From: an uncultured Caulobacter sp.
GTDB lineage: Bacteria; Pseudomonadota; Alphaproteobacteria; Caulobacterales; Caulobacteraceae
Direction of reading: 5' to 3'
Length of the DNA: 64,000 nucleotides
Assembly (NCBI RefSeq): GCF_947036865.1
Contig: NZ_CAMQSF010000002.1
Span: forward strand, 62,001 to 126,000
Position 1 is the first letter of the stretch; each line of letters begins with the position of its first letter. Under the pieces are notes generated by a model. It was not told where the DNA came from. It was given only the letters and a program-made list of their open reading frames with translations, and did no database searches. Positions 52,903-62,400 of this stretch are shown here, one piece after another. The position numbers and the translations under genes were made by a program.

Positions 52903-53658
52903 ATGCTGCTGGCCCTGTCCACCTGGCCCGAAATCAAAACCCGTCTGGAGACCAGCACGAGCGTGGTCGTGCCGATCGGCTCGAACGAGCAGCATGGGCC
53001 CACCGGCCTCCTGGGCACCGACTGGCTGTGCCCCGAGATCATCGCCCACGAGGCCAGCAAGCGGGCGGGCGACAGGATCCTGGTGGCGCCGACCTTCAAT
53101 ATCGGCATGGCCCAGCATCACCTGGCCTTTCCGGGCACCATCTTCCTGCGGCCCTCGACCTTCATCGCCGCGATCGGCGACTGGGTCCGTTCGCTGTCGG
53201 CGCACGGCTTCACGCGGATCTATTTCCTGAACGGCCATGGCGGCAATGTCGCCTCGATCGAGGCGGCGTTCTCGGAGATCTACGCCGACTACAGCTTCCG
53301 CCAGCAGCGGGCGCCGTTCGCTCTGAAGCTGAAGAACTGGTGGGACCTGGCCGGCGTCAACGCCCTGGCCAATCGGCAATTTCCGACCGGCCACGGCAGC
53401 CACGCCACCCCGTCCGAGATCGCGGTGACCCAGTGGGCCTATCCGGACGCGATCAAGACGGCGGCCTATTCGCCTCGGATCGCGCCCACCGGCCCGATCC
53501 GCGAGGCGCTCGACTTCCGCGCCCGCTACGCTGACGGCCGCATGGGCTCGGACCCAGCCCAGGCCACGCCCGAGAAGGGCGGTGAGCTGGTCGACCTGGC
53601 GGCGAACGCCCTGCTGGAAGACATCGCGGCGTTCGGGGCGGAGCGCGCGCCGGACTAG
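52903..53658 (+). CDS. Creatininase family protein
   Basis: A 251-residue metal-dependent amidohydrolase of the creatininase family. The metal ligands are visible: [14 protein letters not shown] (E and H, D), [16 protein letters not shown] and [11 protein letters not shown]. Family members open cyclic amides, for example creatinine, or act in cofactor pathways such as mycofactocin and riboflavin/F420 maturation; the substrate here is unknown. Divergent from acs and followed by a repeat pair. Confidence 0.87.
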   Translation: MLLALSTWPEIKTRLETSTSVVVPIGSNEQHGPTGLLGTDWLCPEIIAHEASKRAGDRILVAPTFNIGMAQHHLAFPGTIFLRPSTFIAAIGDWVRSLSAHGFTRIYFLNGHGGNVASIEAAFSEIYADYSFRQQRAPFALKLKNWWDLAGVNALANRQFPTGHGSHATPSEIAVTQWAYPDAIKTAAYSPRIAPTGPIREALDFRARYADGRMGSDPAQATPEKGGELVDLAANALLEDIAAFGAERAPD

Positions 53659-53672
53659 CCGACGGACAGAAA

Positions 53673-53758
53673 CCTCGTCCTTCGACAAGCTCAGCATGAG
53701 GTTTCCACCGACCGGCCGTTGCAATAGCCCTCACCCCGAGCCTGTCGAAGGGCGAGGG
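53673..53758. repeat. Pair of inverted 29-31 bp palindromic repeats
   Basis: Two related copies facing each other: 53673-53701, containing CCTTCGACAAGCTCAG, and 53728-53758, containing GAGCCTGTCGAAGGG. Each ends in CCTC/GAGG. The unit (GAGCTTGTCGAAGG core) is a dispersed intergenic repeat familiar from Caulobacterales and sphingomonads. It lies between the convergent creatininase-family and xdhC genes and could form a stem that ends both transcripts. Confidence 0.75.
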
Positions 53759-53771
53759 CGGTCCCTCAAGC

Positions 53772-54752
53772 CTAGACCGCTGTCCGCGCGATGACCGGTT
53801 GGCCGTGCCGGGCGGCCATGATCTCGCCGATCACCGCCACGGCCACCTCGAACGGGGCCTTGCCGCCGAGATCGAGGCCGATCGGCGCGCGCAGCTTGGC
53901 CAGATCGCGGTCGGACAGCCCCGCCGCCTTCAGCCGCGCCAGACGCTCCGGCAGTCGGCGGCGCGCGCCGAGCAGGCCGACATAGGGCGCGGGCGACGGC
54001 AGGGCGGCCATCAGGGCCTGGTGATCGAGCTCCAGATCGTGACCGCAGACCGCTACGGCGGTCCAGGCGTCGAGGCCGATCGCGGCCAGAGCGGTCCGCG
54101 CGTCGTCACGGCGATAGGCCACGCCCGCCAGGGGCGGAGGCGTCGCCGGGCCCTTGGCGCGGATCAGCACCGCCTCGAAGCCCGCCTGCGCCCCCAGACT
54201 GGCGATCGCCAGCGCCGTCGGATCGCCGCCCAGCACGATCAGCCGAGGCAGGGGCTCATAGGCGCGCTCGAACGCGCCGGGCCAGACGGCTTCCGGCGTC
54301 TCGGCGCAGCGGCGGCGCAGGCCGTCCGTCACCCAGAAGGCCGGCTCGCGTCGGACGGTCAGGTCCAGCAGGGTCCGGACGGCCGGATCGTCCGGCGTTA
54401 CCCGCTCGACCAGGATCTCGATCCGCGCGCCGCACAACAGGCGAATGTCCGGCCAGGGGCTGCCCTCGCCATAGACCAGCCGACGAGCCTCGCCCTCGGC
54501 CCTGCAAGCGCGAGCGTGCGCCACGACCTCCCCCTCGATGCAGCCGCCGGACAGAAAGCCCGAAACCAGTCCCTCGCCGAACACCATCTGCGCGCCGACC
54601 GAGCGCGGGCCGCCGCCGCCCAGGCCGATGATCGTCGCCAAGACGGCCGGGCCTCGGTCGAGCGCGAAGGCCAGGGCGGGGCGGGCGTCGTCGGCCAGGC
54701 CGTAAAGCGGCCAGGCGGCGGCGGTGTCGTCGTCGAAGCGGTCGAACGTCAT
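53772..54752 (-). CDS. XdhC/CoxI family molybdoenzyme maturation protein
   Basis: A 326-residue XdhC-type protein. The N-terminal XdhC_CoxI domain (VLATIIGLGGGGPRSVGAQM, SGGCIEGEVVAHA) is followed by a Rossmann-like domain (RLIVLGGDPTALAIASLGAQAGFEAVLI; YVGLLGARRRLPERLARL; LDLGGKAPFEVAVAVIGEI). XdhC inserts the sulfurated molybdenum cofactor into xanthine dehydrogenase-type enzymes. No molybdenum hydroxylase genes are adjacent. The ATG at 54752 is preferred; another lies at 54800. Confidence 0.85.
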   Translation of the reverse strand: MTFDRFDDDTAAAWPLYGLADDARPALAFALDRGPAVLATIIGLGGGGPRSVGAQMVFGEGLVSGFLSGGCIEGEVVAHARACRAEGEARRLVYGEGSPWPDIRLLCGARIEILVERVTPDDPAVRTLLDLTVRREPAFWVTDGLRRRCAETPEAVWPGAFERAYEPLPRLIVLGGDPTALAIASLGAQAGFEAVLIRAKGPATPPPLAGVAYRRDDARTALAAIGLDAWTAVAVCGHDLELDHQALMAALPSPAPYVGLLGARRRLPERLARLKAAGLSDRDLAKLRAPIGLDLGGKAPFEVAVAVIGEIMAARHGQPVIARTAV

Positions 54753-54844
54753 CGCGACGACGTTAACGCCTCCGCAAGTTTCCAGAAACCGGATGTTCAA
54801 ACCTTGGCGCGTACCGTCGCGGTCTGTTGGTGTCTTCGCAACGG

Positions 54845-55729
54845 ATGGCGATGTCCATTTCGGTCTCGAAATTGGGTCTGGCGGCCGCTCAGTTCGGCCT
54901 GGACGGCGGAAGTTCTTCCGCGCCGCGCGGTCGCACGCCCGAGGCCGAGACGCGCGACATTCTCAATATCGCCGCGCGCGCCCGCCTGTCGGTGCTGGAC
55001 GCCTCGGGCCTGTTCGGCCGCGCCGAGACGCTGCTGGGCGACCTCATCCCGCGCCCCGTGCCGTTCCGCCTCTGCCTGTCGACGGCCCGCGCCGATCGCG
55101 GTCCCGATTTCGTCGAGGCCGAGGCTCGCGCCGCCCTGCGCCGCATCGGCGTCGAGCGCGCCGATTCGATCATCGTCCACTCGCCTTCGGAACTGTTCGG
55201 CCCGCACGGCGCGGCCGTCTGGGACCGGTTGCATCGGCTGAAGGACCAGGGGCTGTTCGGCAAGGTCGGCGTCGCCGCCCACGCCACCGACGATCCGGTC
55301 GGGGTCGCTCGCCGCTTCAAGCCCGACGTCCTTCAGGCCCCCGCCAGCCTGCTCGACCAGCGCCTGCTGGCCGACGGCTCGCTGCAGCGCATCGCCGGCA
55401 TGGGCGTCGAGGTGCATCTGCGCTCGATCTTCCTGAACGGTCTTCTGTTCCTGCCGCCCGACCGCGTTCCGGCGCAGCTGAAGGGCGCCTCGGGTCGCCT
55501 GTCGCGCGTGCGCCGGATGATCGCCGAGGGCCGCTCGGATCCGCTGCAGGCCGCCCTGGGCTTTGCCCTGTCGCGTCCGGAAGGCTCGGCCGTGTTGGTC
55601 GGCGTCAATTCGGCCGCCGAGCTGTCGGCCGTGGTCGCCGCGGCGTCCAGCCCGCCGCCGGACCTCGACTGGGACGAGATGGCGATCGACGATCCGGTCG
55701 CCCTCGACCCGCGACGTTGGGTCGCCTGA
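54845..55729 (+). CDS. Aldo/keto reductase family protein
   Basis: About 294 residues. The start LGLAAAQFGLDG, then SVLDASGLFGRAETLLGD, and RADSIIVHSPSELFG give an aldo/keto reductase barrel of the branch often seen in surface-sugar gene clusters (LGLGTAQFG type). The classical catalytic Tyr of the D-Y-K-H tetrad is replaced in the ASGLFGRAE segment (G-L-F-G in place of the usual Y-G), so redox activity is uncertain. ATG 54845 is chosen; 54851 is equally possible. The SpsF-like gene follows in the same direction. Confidence 0.75.
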   Translation: MAMSISVSKLGLAAAQFGLDGGSSSAPRGRTPEAETRDILNIAARARLSVLDASGLFGRAETLLGDLIPRPVPFRLCLSTARADRGPDFVEAEARAALRRIGVERADSIIVHSPSELFGPHGAAVWDRLHRLKDQGLFGKVGVAAHATDDPVGVARRFKPDVLQAPASLLDQRLLADGSLQRIAGMGVEVHLRSIFLNGLLFLPPDRVPAQLKGASGRLSRVRRMIAEGRSDPLQAALGFALSRPEGSAVLVGVNSAAELSAVVAAASSPPPDLDWDEMAIDDPVALDPRRWVA

Positions 55730-55894
55730 TCCACGCTTAGAATCGACTGGCAAGTTGCGGACGGCTCGGTTGACCGACGCCGCGCCCCGTCGCGTCCGCG
55801 TCTTAAGCCTGCCTGTTAAGGCCTCGTAAGCTTCTGATTCACCGAGGTTTTATGACTTTGGTCTAGCTTGGTCCCAACGAAAAGGGAGCGCGTC

Positions 55895-56599
55895 ATGATC
55901 CTCGCCGTCCTGCAGGCCCGCATGGGCTCGTCCCGCTTGCCGGGCAAGTCGATGGCCACGCTCCGCGGCGAGCCGATGATCGTGCGCCAGCTGGAGCGCG
56001 TGCGCGGCGCGCGCTGCCTGTCGAAGATCATCGTGGCGACTAGCAACGAGACCGTCGACGACGCCCTCGCCGGCTTTCTGGTCTCGCGCGGCCATACGGT
56101 GCATCGCGGGGCGGGCGCGGACCTCCTGGCCCGCATCGCCCGCTGCGCCGAGGCGATCAGCTCGGTCAGCCACGTGGTGCGGCTGAAGGGCGACGCCCCG
56201 TTCGTCGACGCCGGCGTCATAGACGACGCGATCCGCCTGGCCCTGGCCAGCGGCGCCGACTACACGTCCAACCGCGTCCGGCGCACCTTTCCGGCCGGTC
56301 TCGAGGTCGAGGTGATCAAGGCCCCGGCGCTGCGCGAGGCCGCCGCCGAGGAGCGCGATCCGCTGGCCCGCGTCTCGCCCACCGCCGCCATCCGCGATCA
56401 GCCGGAGCGCTGGAGCCAGGCCCACCTGACCGCGCCGCGCGACTGGTCGCGGCTGGACTGGCGGGTCAAGACCGCCGCCGACCTGGCCTTCGCCCGCTCG
56501 GTCTACGACGCCCTGCACCCGGTCGATCCGGACTTCCGGATGACCGACGTGCTCGACATGCTCGAGAACCGCGTGGACATCGCCCGCTTCGCGGCGTGA
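55895..56599 (+). CDS. SpsF-type cytidylyltransferase-like protein
   Basis: A 234-residue protein of the SpsF/CMP-KDO-synthetase-like nucleotidyltransferase group: AVLQARMGSSRLPGKSMATLRGEPMIVRQLERV covers the nucleotide-binding loop (RxGSxRLPGK), followed by HVVRLKGDAPFVDAGVID, which supplies the metal-binding Asp. Such enzymes activate nonulosonic or other acidic sugars for surface glycans, including flagellin glycosylation. The ATG at 55895 follows AAAGGGAG. Preceded by the aldo/keto reductase 165 bp upstream. The actual sugar is unknown. Confidence 0.8.
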   Translation: MILAVLQARMGSSRLPGKSMATLRGEPMIVRQLERVRGARCLSKIIVATSNETVDDALAGFLVSRGHTVHRGAGADLLARIARCAEAISSVSHVVRLKGDAPFVDAGVIDDAIRLALASGADYTSNRVRRTFPAGLEVEVIKAPALREAAAEERDPLARVSPTAAIRDQPERWSQAHLTAPRDWSRLDWRVKTAADLAFARSVYDALHPVDPDFRMTDVLDMLENRVDIARFAA

Positions 56600-56616
56600 T
56601 CCGGAAATAACCCGTT

Positions 56617-56733
56617 CTCCCCGGCGAATGCCGGGGCCCGGATGCAAGAACGCCCGCGTTCCGGAGAGGAGCGCGGGCGTCTTTTGCATAAACCTCAAGG
56701 CCTTACGATCCGGGTCCCGGCATTCGCCGGGAG
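56617..56733. repeat. Inverted pair of a 26-bp repeat flanking a terminator
   Basis: Copies at 56617-56643 and 56708-56733 in opposite orientation, sharing CCGGCGAATGCCGGG and a CCCGGAT tail, with few mismatches. Each core is itself a palindrome. They lie between the convergent spsF-like and ald genes and enclose a separate hairpin. Confidence 0.75.
56650..56685. terminator. Rho-independent terminator between spsF-like gene and ald
   Basis: A 9-bp stem ACGCCCGCG/CGCGGGCGT with a 13-base loop, followed by CTTTTG on the plus strand and by TTCTTGC on the minus strand. Probably serves both convergent transcripts. Confidence 0.75.
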
Positions 56734-56757
56734 GATCGGGTGTGGGGTTGGTCTAAG

Positions 56758-57870
56758 CTACTTCCAAGCCCCGTACGGGTCGACGGACGTCTTGCCCAGC
56801 GCCTGCGCCACGGCCGGGTGGGTCAGTTCGCCCTTCAGGACATTGAGGCCGCGCGCCAGGTGGACATTGTCCTTCAGGGCGTCGAGACCCTTGTCGGCCA
56901 GGGCCAGGCCGAACGGCAGGGTGGCGTTGCCGAGGGCTTCCGACGAGGTGCGCGGCGCCGCGCCGGGCATGTTGGCGACGCAGTAGTGGACGACGCCGTC
57001 GACCGTATAGGTCGGCTCGGCGTGGGTGGTCGGCCGGCTCGTTTCGAAGCAGCCGCCCTGGTCGATCGAGACGTCGACCAGCACCGAGCCGGGCTTCATC
57101 TGCTTCAGGTGCTCGCGGCGCACCAGCTTCGGCGCGGCGGCGCCGGCGGTCAGAACCGCGCCGATGATCACGTCGGCCTTCAGGATCTCTTCCTCGACGG
57201 CGGCGAAGGTCGAGTAGCGGGTCAGGATGCGGCCCTGATAGAGATCGTCGAGCTCGCGCATGCGCGGGATCGAACGCTCCAGCACCACGACCTCGGCGCC
57301 GAGGCCGGCGGCCATGCGGGCGGCGTTGCTGCCCACGACGCCGCCGCCCAGCACCGCCACGCGCGCCGGCGGCACGCCCGGCACGCCGCAGAGCAGGAGG
57401 CCCATGCCGCCATTGTGCTTGAGCAGGGTCTCGGCGGCCGAGAACACGGCGATCCGGCCTGCCACTTCCGACATCGGGGCCAGCAGCGGCAGGCCGCCGC
57501 GCGCGTCGGTCACGGTCTCATAGGCGATGGCCGCGCAGCCGCTGTTCAGCAGGCCCTCGGTCTGGGCGGGGTCAGGCGCCAGGTGCAGATAGGTGAAGAG
57601 GATGTGGCGCGGTTCGAGCTTCTCCCATTCGACCTTCTGCGGCTCCTTGACCTTCACGATCATGTCCGCGCCGGCGAAGACCGCCTCGGCGTCGGGAACG
57701 ATGGTCGCGCCCGCCTTGACATAGACCTCGTCGGCATAGCCGGCGCCGAGGCCCGCGCCCGACTGGACGAGGACGGTGTGGCCGTGGCCGACATATTCCC
57801 GAACGGCCGTGGGGGTTAGACCGACCCGGTGTTCGCCCGGTTTGATCTCGGAAGGGACGCCGACGCGCAT
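56758..57870 (-). CDS. ald: Alanine dehydrogenase
   Basis: NAD-dependent interconversion of L-alanine with pyruvate and ammonia. A 370-residue enzyme with the family N-terminus RVGVPSEIKPGEHRVGLTP, the catalytic KVKEPQ segment, the Rossmann loop VAVLGGGVVGSNAARMAAGLGA and the VDVSIDQGGCFETSRPTTH block. The ATG at 57870 follows AAGGAGGAAAG. Divergent from an Lrp-family regulator across 119 bp, the usual layout for Lrp-controlled ald. Confidence 0.95.
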   Translation of the reverse strand: MRVGVPSEIKPGEHRVGLTPTAVREYVGHGHTVLVQSGAGLGAGYADEVYVKAGATIVPDAEAVFAGADMIVKVKEPQKVEWEKLEPRHILFTYLHLAPDPAQTEGLLNSGCAAIAYETVTDARGGLPLLAPMSEVAGRIAVFSAAETLLKHNGGMGLLLCGVPGVPPARVAVLGGGVVGSNAARMAAGLGAEVVVLERSIPRMRELDDLYQGRILTRYSTFAAVEEEILKADVIIGAVLTAGAAAPKLVRREHLKQMKPGSVLVDVSIDQGGCFETSRPTTHAEPTYTVDGVVHYCVANMPGAAPRTSSEALGNATLPFGLALADKGLDALKDNVHLARGLNVLKGELTHPAVAQALGKTSVDPYGAWK

Positions 57871-57959
57871 GATGCTTTCCTCCAAAGCGCTTTGAGACCG
57901 GTTTACGCCTCCGACCTCGCAGGTTCCCTGGCCATTTCGTGCGGCGCGAACTGTGATAT

Positions 57960-57972
57960 GCAGGAATCCTGC
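57960..57972. promoter_or_regulatory. Palindrome in the ald/lrp intergenic region
   Basis: GCAGGAATCCTGC, a perfect 13-bp palindrome 18 bp before the regulator's GTG and about 90 bp upstream of ald. Good candidate for the operator of the adjacent Lrp-type protein. Confidence 0.5.
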
Positions 57973-57989
57973 GTGATAGGGGCAATCTG

Positions 57990-58463
57990 GTGAAGAAACC
58001 TCCCGTCAACCTTGACAGCTTCGACCGGAAGCTTCTCCACCTGCTGCAACGGCGGGGCCGCGCCAGCTATGTGGAAATGGGCGAGGCGGTGAATCTTTCC
58101 GAGTCCGCGTGCCTGCGCCGCGTGCGGGCGCTGGAGGAGGCGGGCGTCATCGGCCGCTACGCCGCCGTGATCGACGAACGGGCCGTGGGCCTGCCGCTCA
58201 GCGTCTTCGTCACCGTGACCCTGTCGTCCCAGGCCGAGAGCGCGCTCAGCGCCTTCGAGAAGGCCATCGCCAACGTCCGCGAGGTCGCCGAATGCTACCT
58301 GATGACCGGCGGCTCGGACTATCTCCTGCGGTTGGTGGTGCGCGACGTCGACGATCTGGAGCGCGTCCACGCCCAGGAGTTGACGCGGATCCCCGGCGTT
58401 GTGCGGGTCAGCTCCAGCATCGCCATGCGCACCGTGGTCAAGCGGGTGGAGCTGCCGCTCTGA
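57990..58463 (+). CDS. Lrp/AsnC-family regulator, likely controlling ald
   Basis: A 157-residue feast/famine regulator: N-terminal helix-turn-helix (LDSFDRKLLHLLQRRGRASYVEMGEAVNLSESACLRRVRALEEAGVI, about 8-54) and C-terminal RAM ligand domain (VTVTLSSQAESALSAFEKAI, GGSDYLLRLVVRDVDDLERV). Amino acid binding, probably alanine, is inferred from the divergent ald gene. Start GTG at 57990 has AGGGG upstream. Confidence 0.88.
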   Translation: MKKPPVNLDSFDRKLLHLLQRRGRASYVEMGEAVNLSESACLRRVRALEEAGVIGRYAAVIDERAVGLPLSVFVTVTLSSQAESALSAFEKAIANVREVAECYLMTGGSDYLLRLVVRDVDDLERVHAQELTRIPGVVRVSSSIAMRTVVKRVELPL

Positions 58464-58468
58464 TCGTC

Positions 58469-58484
58469 GTTAACCTCGGTTAAC
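58469..58484. promoter_or_regulatory. GTTAACC palindrome upstream of the carbonic anhydrase gene
   Basis: GTTAACC and GGTTAAC arms with a 2-base centre, 50 bp upstream of the ATG at 58534. It resembles a CtrA box (TTAA repeated) but with a 6-base instead of 7-base gap. May also lie within the 3' region of the Lrp-type gene's transcript. Confidence 0.4.
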
Positions 58485-58533
58485 TCAAATCAGCTACCGC
58501 TTTGTCCGACACGCAATCGCGTCGGGGGACGAG

Positions 58534-59361
58534 ATGGTTTCGAGACGGATGCTCCTGGGAGCGCTCGCGGGCCTGGCCGCGCCGGCCTTGGCGTTCGCCG
58601 AGGGCGAGGGCCCGGCCAAGCCCAGCATCCTGACCAAGAAGGGCCGCCGCACGCGCGCGGCGTTGAAGCACCAGGCCGGCGACAAGGCCGCGCTCGACAA
58701 GGCCCTGGCCAGCGTCAAGCCGATGGAGGCCGAGGCGCCGCCTCCGCCGCCCGAAGGCCCGCCGCAGGCGGTCACCCCGGACGAGGCCCTGGGGCGGCTG
58801 AAGCAGGGCAACGCCATCTTCGCGCGCGGCGGCGCCAGCATCGCCCTGCCAAGCCTCGCGCGGATCGCCGATCTGTCGAAGGGACAGGCGCCGTTCGCCG
58901 TGATCGTCGGCTGCAGCGACAGCCGGGTGGGGCCCGAGCTGATCTTCGACTGCAATCTGGGCGAACTGTTCGTGGTCCGGGTGGCCGGCTCGACCGTCAG
59001 CCGCGAGGGCCTGGGCTCGATCGTCTACGCCGTGGAACATCTGGGCGCGCCGCTGATCGTCGTCCTGGGCCACGCCCAGTGCGGCGCGGTCGGCGCGGCG
59101 GTCGATGTCGCCACCAAGCACGCCGAGCTGCACGGCCCCCTGCACGAGATGATCCTGCCGATCCTACCGGCGGTGATCGAGGCCGAGGACCAGCATCCGT
59201 CCGATCTGCTCGACGCCGCCGTTCGTCAGAACGTGCGCGACGTGGCGCGACGCCTGAAGACCGCCGACGGCGTTCTGGCCGAGAAGCTGAGCCAACGCCG
59301 GCTGAAGATCGTCTCGGCCTATTACGACCTGACGACCGGGGTGGTGGCGTTCGAAGCCTAG
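58534..59361 (+). CDS. Exported beta-class carbonic anhydrase
   Basis: A 275-residue zinc enzyme for CO2/bicarbonate interconversion. Zinc ligands and catalytic dyad are visible: C127 in GCSDSRV with D129-R131, then H180 and C183 in GHAQCGA. The N-terminus SRRMLLGALAGLAAPALAFA is a signal peptide with an Arg-Arg pair that could use the Tat route. A Lys-rich then Pro-rich linker (about 30-78) follows before the catalytic domain. Most bacterial beta enzymes are cytoplasmic, so export is notable. Confidence 0.9.
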   Translation: MVSRRMLLGALAGLAAPALAFAEGEGPAKPSILTKKGRRTRAALKHQAGDKAALDKALASVKPMEAEAPPPPPEGPPQAVTPDEALGRLKQGNAIFARGGASIALPSLARIADLSKGQAPFAVIVGCSDSRVGPELIFDCNLGELFVVRVAGSTVSREGLGSIVYAVEHLGAPLIVVLGHAQCGAVGAAVDVATKHAELHGPLHEMILPILPAVIEAEDQHPSDLLDAAVRQNVRDVARRLKTADGVLAEKLSQRRLKIVSAYYDLTTGVVAFEA

Positions 59362-59485
59362 TCCCGCGAGGCGGGCTTCGTTCGCCGGATCAAGGCCGTA
59401 ACGCTGTCATCTCACCGTCGTTGACCCCTGCCTCGGGTTGAGCTCAAGTTCGATCGAACGGCGCGAGATCGGGGAGAGGCAACGG

Positions 59486-62400
59486 ATGTCGACGGACGAG
59501 ACGCCGCCGGAAGGCGGGCGCGATCTCCGGGCCGCCTTGAAGGCGCGCTGGGATACGGCCCGGACCTGGGTCTCGGCGCGTTGGCCCGAAGCCCTGAAGG
59601 GTCCGGCGGCCGTGGCGCTCGGCGCGGCTCTGGTCGTCGGCTTCGGCGGCGGCTTCGCGGTGGGCAAGGGCGGCCTGTTCTCGGGCGGGGCCAAGCCCGC
59701 CGGCGTCGAGTCCGTCAAGGGCGAGGCCTGGTCGCTGTTCGGCAAGCCCCGCTCGGCCAACGCCCCGCGTCGCGGGATTCCCAAGCCCGAGGGTTTCGCG
59801 GTCTGGCAGACCCGCGTCGACTCCAGCGGTCCCGATCCGCTGGCCTGCGTGCGCATGAGCCGCGAGCTCGACCCATCCAAGTCCTATGCCGATTTCGTGC
59901 TGATCTCGCCCGATCTCGGCCGCCAGCCCTCGGTCCGCGTCAAGGGCGACGAGCTTTGCCTCGGCGGAATCGGCTTCACCGACCACCGCGTCACCCTTTT
60001 GAAGGGCCTTCCCGCCAAGGGCGGCGAGACCCTGTCGGCCAATGCCGATGTCGACTTCACCTTCGGCGAGAAGCCGCCCTATGTCGGCTTCGCCGGCGAC
60101 GGCGTGATCCTGCCGCGCGACGAGTCCGACGGGGTCGGCATCGAGACGATCAACGTCCAGACCCTGGCGATCGAGGTCTGGCGCGTGCCGGATCGCAATC
60201 TTGTCCGCAAGTCGATCAGCGCCCCCGAACCCACGGGCGAAGGCGACTGGTCCGGCGAATATGGCGACGACGCGGTCGGCGACGACGGCCGCCAGGTCTG
60301 GAAGGGCCAGATCCAGGTCGCCGGCGGGGCGACGGGCCAGAAGGCGACCACCGTCTTCCCCCTGGGCGCTGTGCTGAAGGAGATGAAGCCCGGCGCCTAT
60401 GTGCTGAAGGCCCGCGACGCCTCGGGCGGCCGCGACCCCAAGAACGGCGACGACAATCCGGCCCAGGCGCGCCGCTGGATCGTGTTCACCGACATGGCCA
60501 TGCTGGCCTATGACGGCTCCGAAAGCCTCGATGTGGTCGTCCGCTCGCTGAAGAGCGCCAAGACCATGTCGGGCGTGCGCGTGGCCCTGGTCGCCGCCGA
60601 CGGCGAGTCCCTGGCCGAGGCCCAGAGCGACGCCGACGGCCGGGTGCGGTTCCTGCGCCCGCTGCTGAAGGGCGAGGGCGCCTCGCGCGCCAAGATGGTG
60701 ATGGCCTATGGCGCCCAGGGCGACCTGGCGGTGCTGGATCTGGACCGTTCGCCGGTCGACCTGTCCAAGCAGGGCGTCGGCGGCCGCACCGAGGGCGGCG
60801 TCGACGGCCGTACGGTGTCGGCCGACATCGACGGCTATCTCTACGCCGATCGCGGCATCTATCGGCCGGGCGAGACCGTCCACCTGACCGCCATGGTCCG
60901 CGACCGCATGGCCAAGGCCGTGTCCGACCGCAAGGGCGAGATCATCGTCAAGCGGCCGTCGGGCGTCGAGTTCAAGCGATACCCGTTCGGCCAGGCCAAT
61001 GCCGGCGCGGTGCTGGCCGACATCGCCTTGCCGCGGTCGGCCCCGCGCGGCCGCTGGACGGCCGAGCTGCATATCGAGGGCATCGAGGCCGCGACCGGCG
61101 AACTGTCGTTCTCGGTCGAGGACTTCGCGCCGCAGCGCCTGGCGGTCACCGCCACGGGCCAGGAAACGGTCGCCGTCGGCGCGGGCGAGACCCGCAAGGT
61201 CGACGTCTCGGCCCGCTTCCTCTACGGCGCGCCGGGCGCGGGCCTGCAGACCCAGGGCGAGGCGCGCCTGCGCGCCGACACCGACCCGTTCCCGGCCTAT
61301 CAGGGCTACGAATGGGGCGACCAGTCCAAGCCCTTCGACGAGAAGTTCCTGGATCTGGGCTCCACCGTCACCGACGGCGAGGGCCATGCGATCCTGTCGG
61401 TCGGGACCGGCGACGCGGGCGACACCGCCCAACCCTTGGTGGCGGCCGTCACCGCCTCGGTGTTCGAGCCGGGCGGCCGCCCGGTCCGCGAGGGCCTGTC
61501 GCTGAAGGTGCGTCCGAAGGCGCTCTATTTCGGCGTCAAGGTCGATCAGGGCGAGGCCGCCAAGGGCGATCCGCCCGTCACGCTCAACCTCGTCGCCGTC
61601 AACGCCGCCGGCAAGCGGGTCGGCGCGACCGCCACCTACACCCTGGTCGCCGAGCGGTGGGACTATGACTGGTTCCAGCAGAACGGCCGCTGGCAGTGGC
61701 GGCGCAGCAGCCGCGACGCGATCGTCGCCAAGGCGCAGGTCAATATCGGCGCCGGCGACCCGGCGCGGATCACCCGCCGGCTCGGCTGGGGCGACTATCG
61801 CCTCGAGGTCGAGGGTCCGGACGGCGCGCGGACCGTGACCCGCTTCTCGGCGGGCTGGGGCGCCCCGGCGCGCGAGGGCGAGGCGCCCGACGTGGTGCGC
61901 GTCACCGCCGGGACCAAGAGCTACGCCCAGGGCGACACGGTCGAGATCACCTTGAAGCCGCCCTATGCCGGCGAGGCCCAGGTGGCGGTGGCCACCGATC
62001 GCCTGATCGACCTGAAGACCGTCAGCGTCGGCGAGAACGGGACCACGGTCCGCCTGAAGACCTCGGCCGCCTGGGGCGGCGGGGCCTATGTGATGGTCAG
62101 CGTCATCCAGCCGCGCGACCCGGTCGCCTCGCCGAAACCTCGGCGGGCGCTGGGCCTCGTCTATGTCCCCCTCGACCCGAAAGGCCGCAAGCTGACGGTC
62201 GATCTCGGGACCCCGGCCAAGATCGACAGCAAGGCGCCGGTCGAGATCCCCGTGAAGGTCTCGGGCCTCGGCTTTGGCCAGAAGGCCAAGGTGACCATCG
62301 CGGCGGTCGACGAGGGCATCCTGCGCCTGACCCACCAGGAGAGCCCCGACCCGGTGAAGTGGTACTTCGGCAAGCGGGCCCTGACCCTGAACTATCGCGA

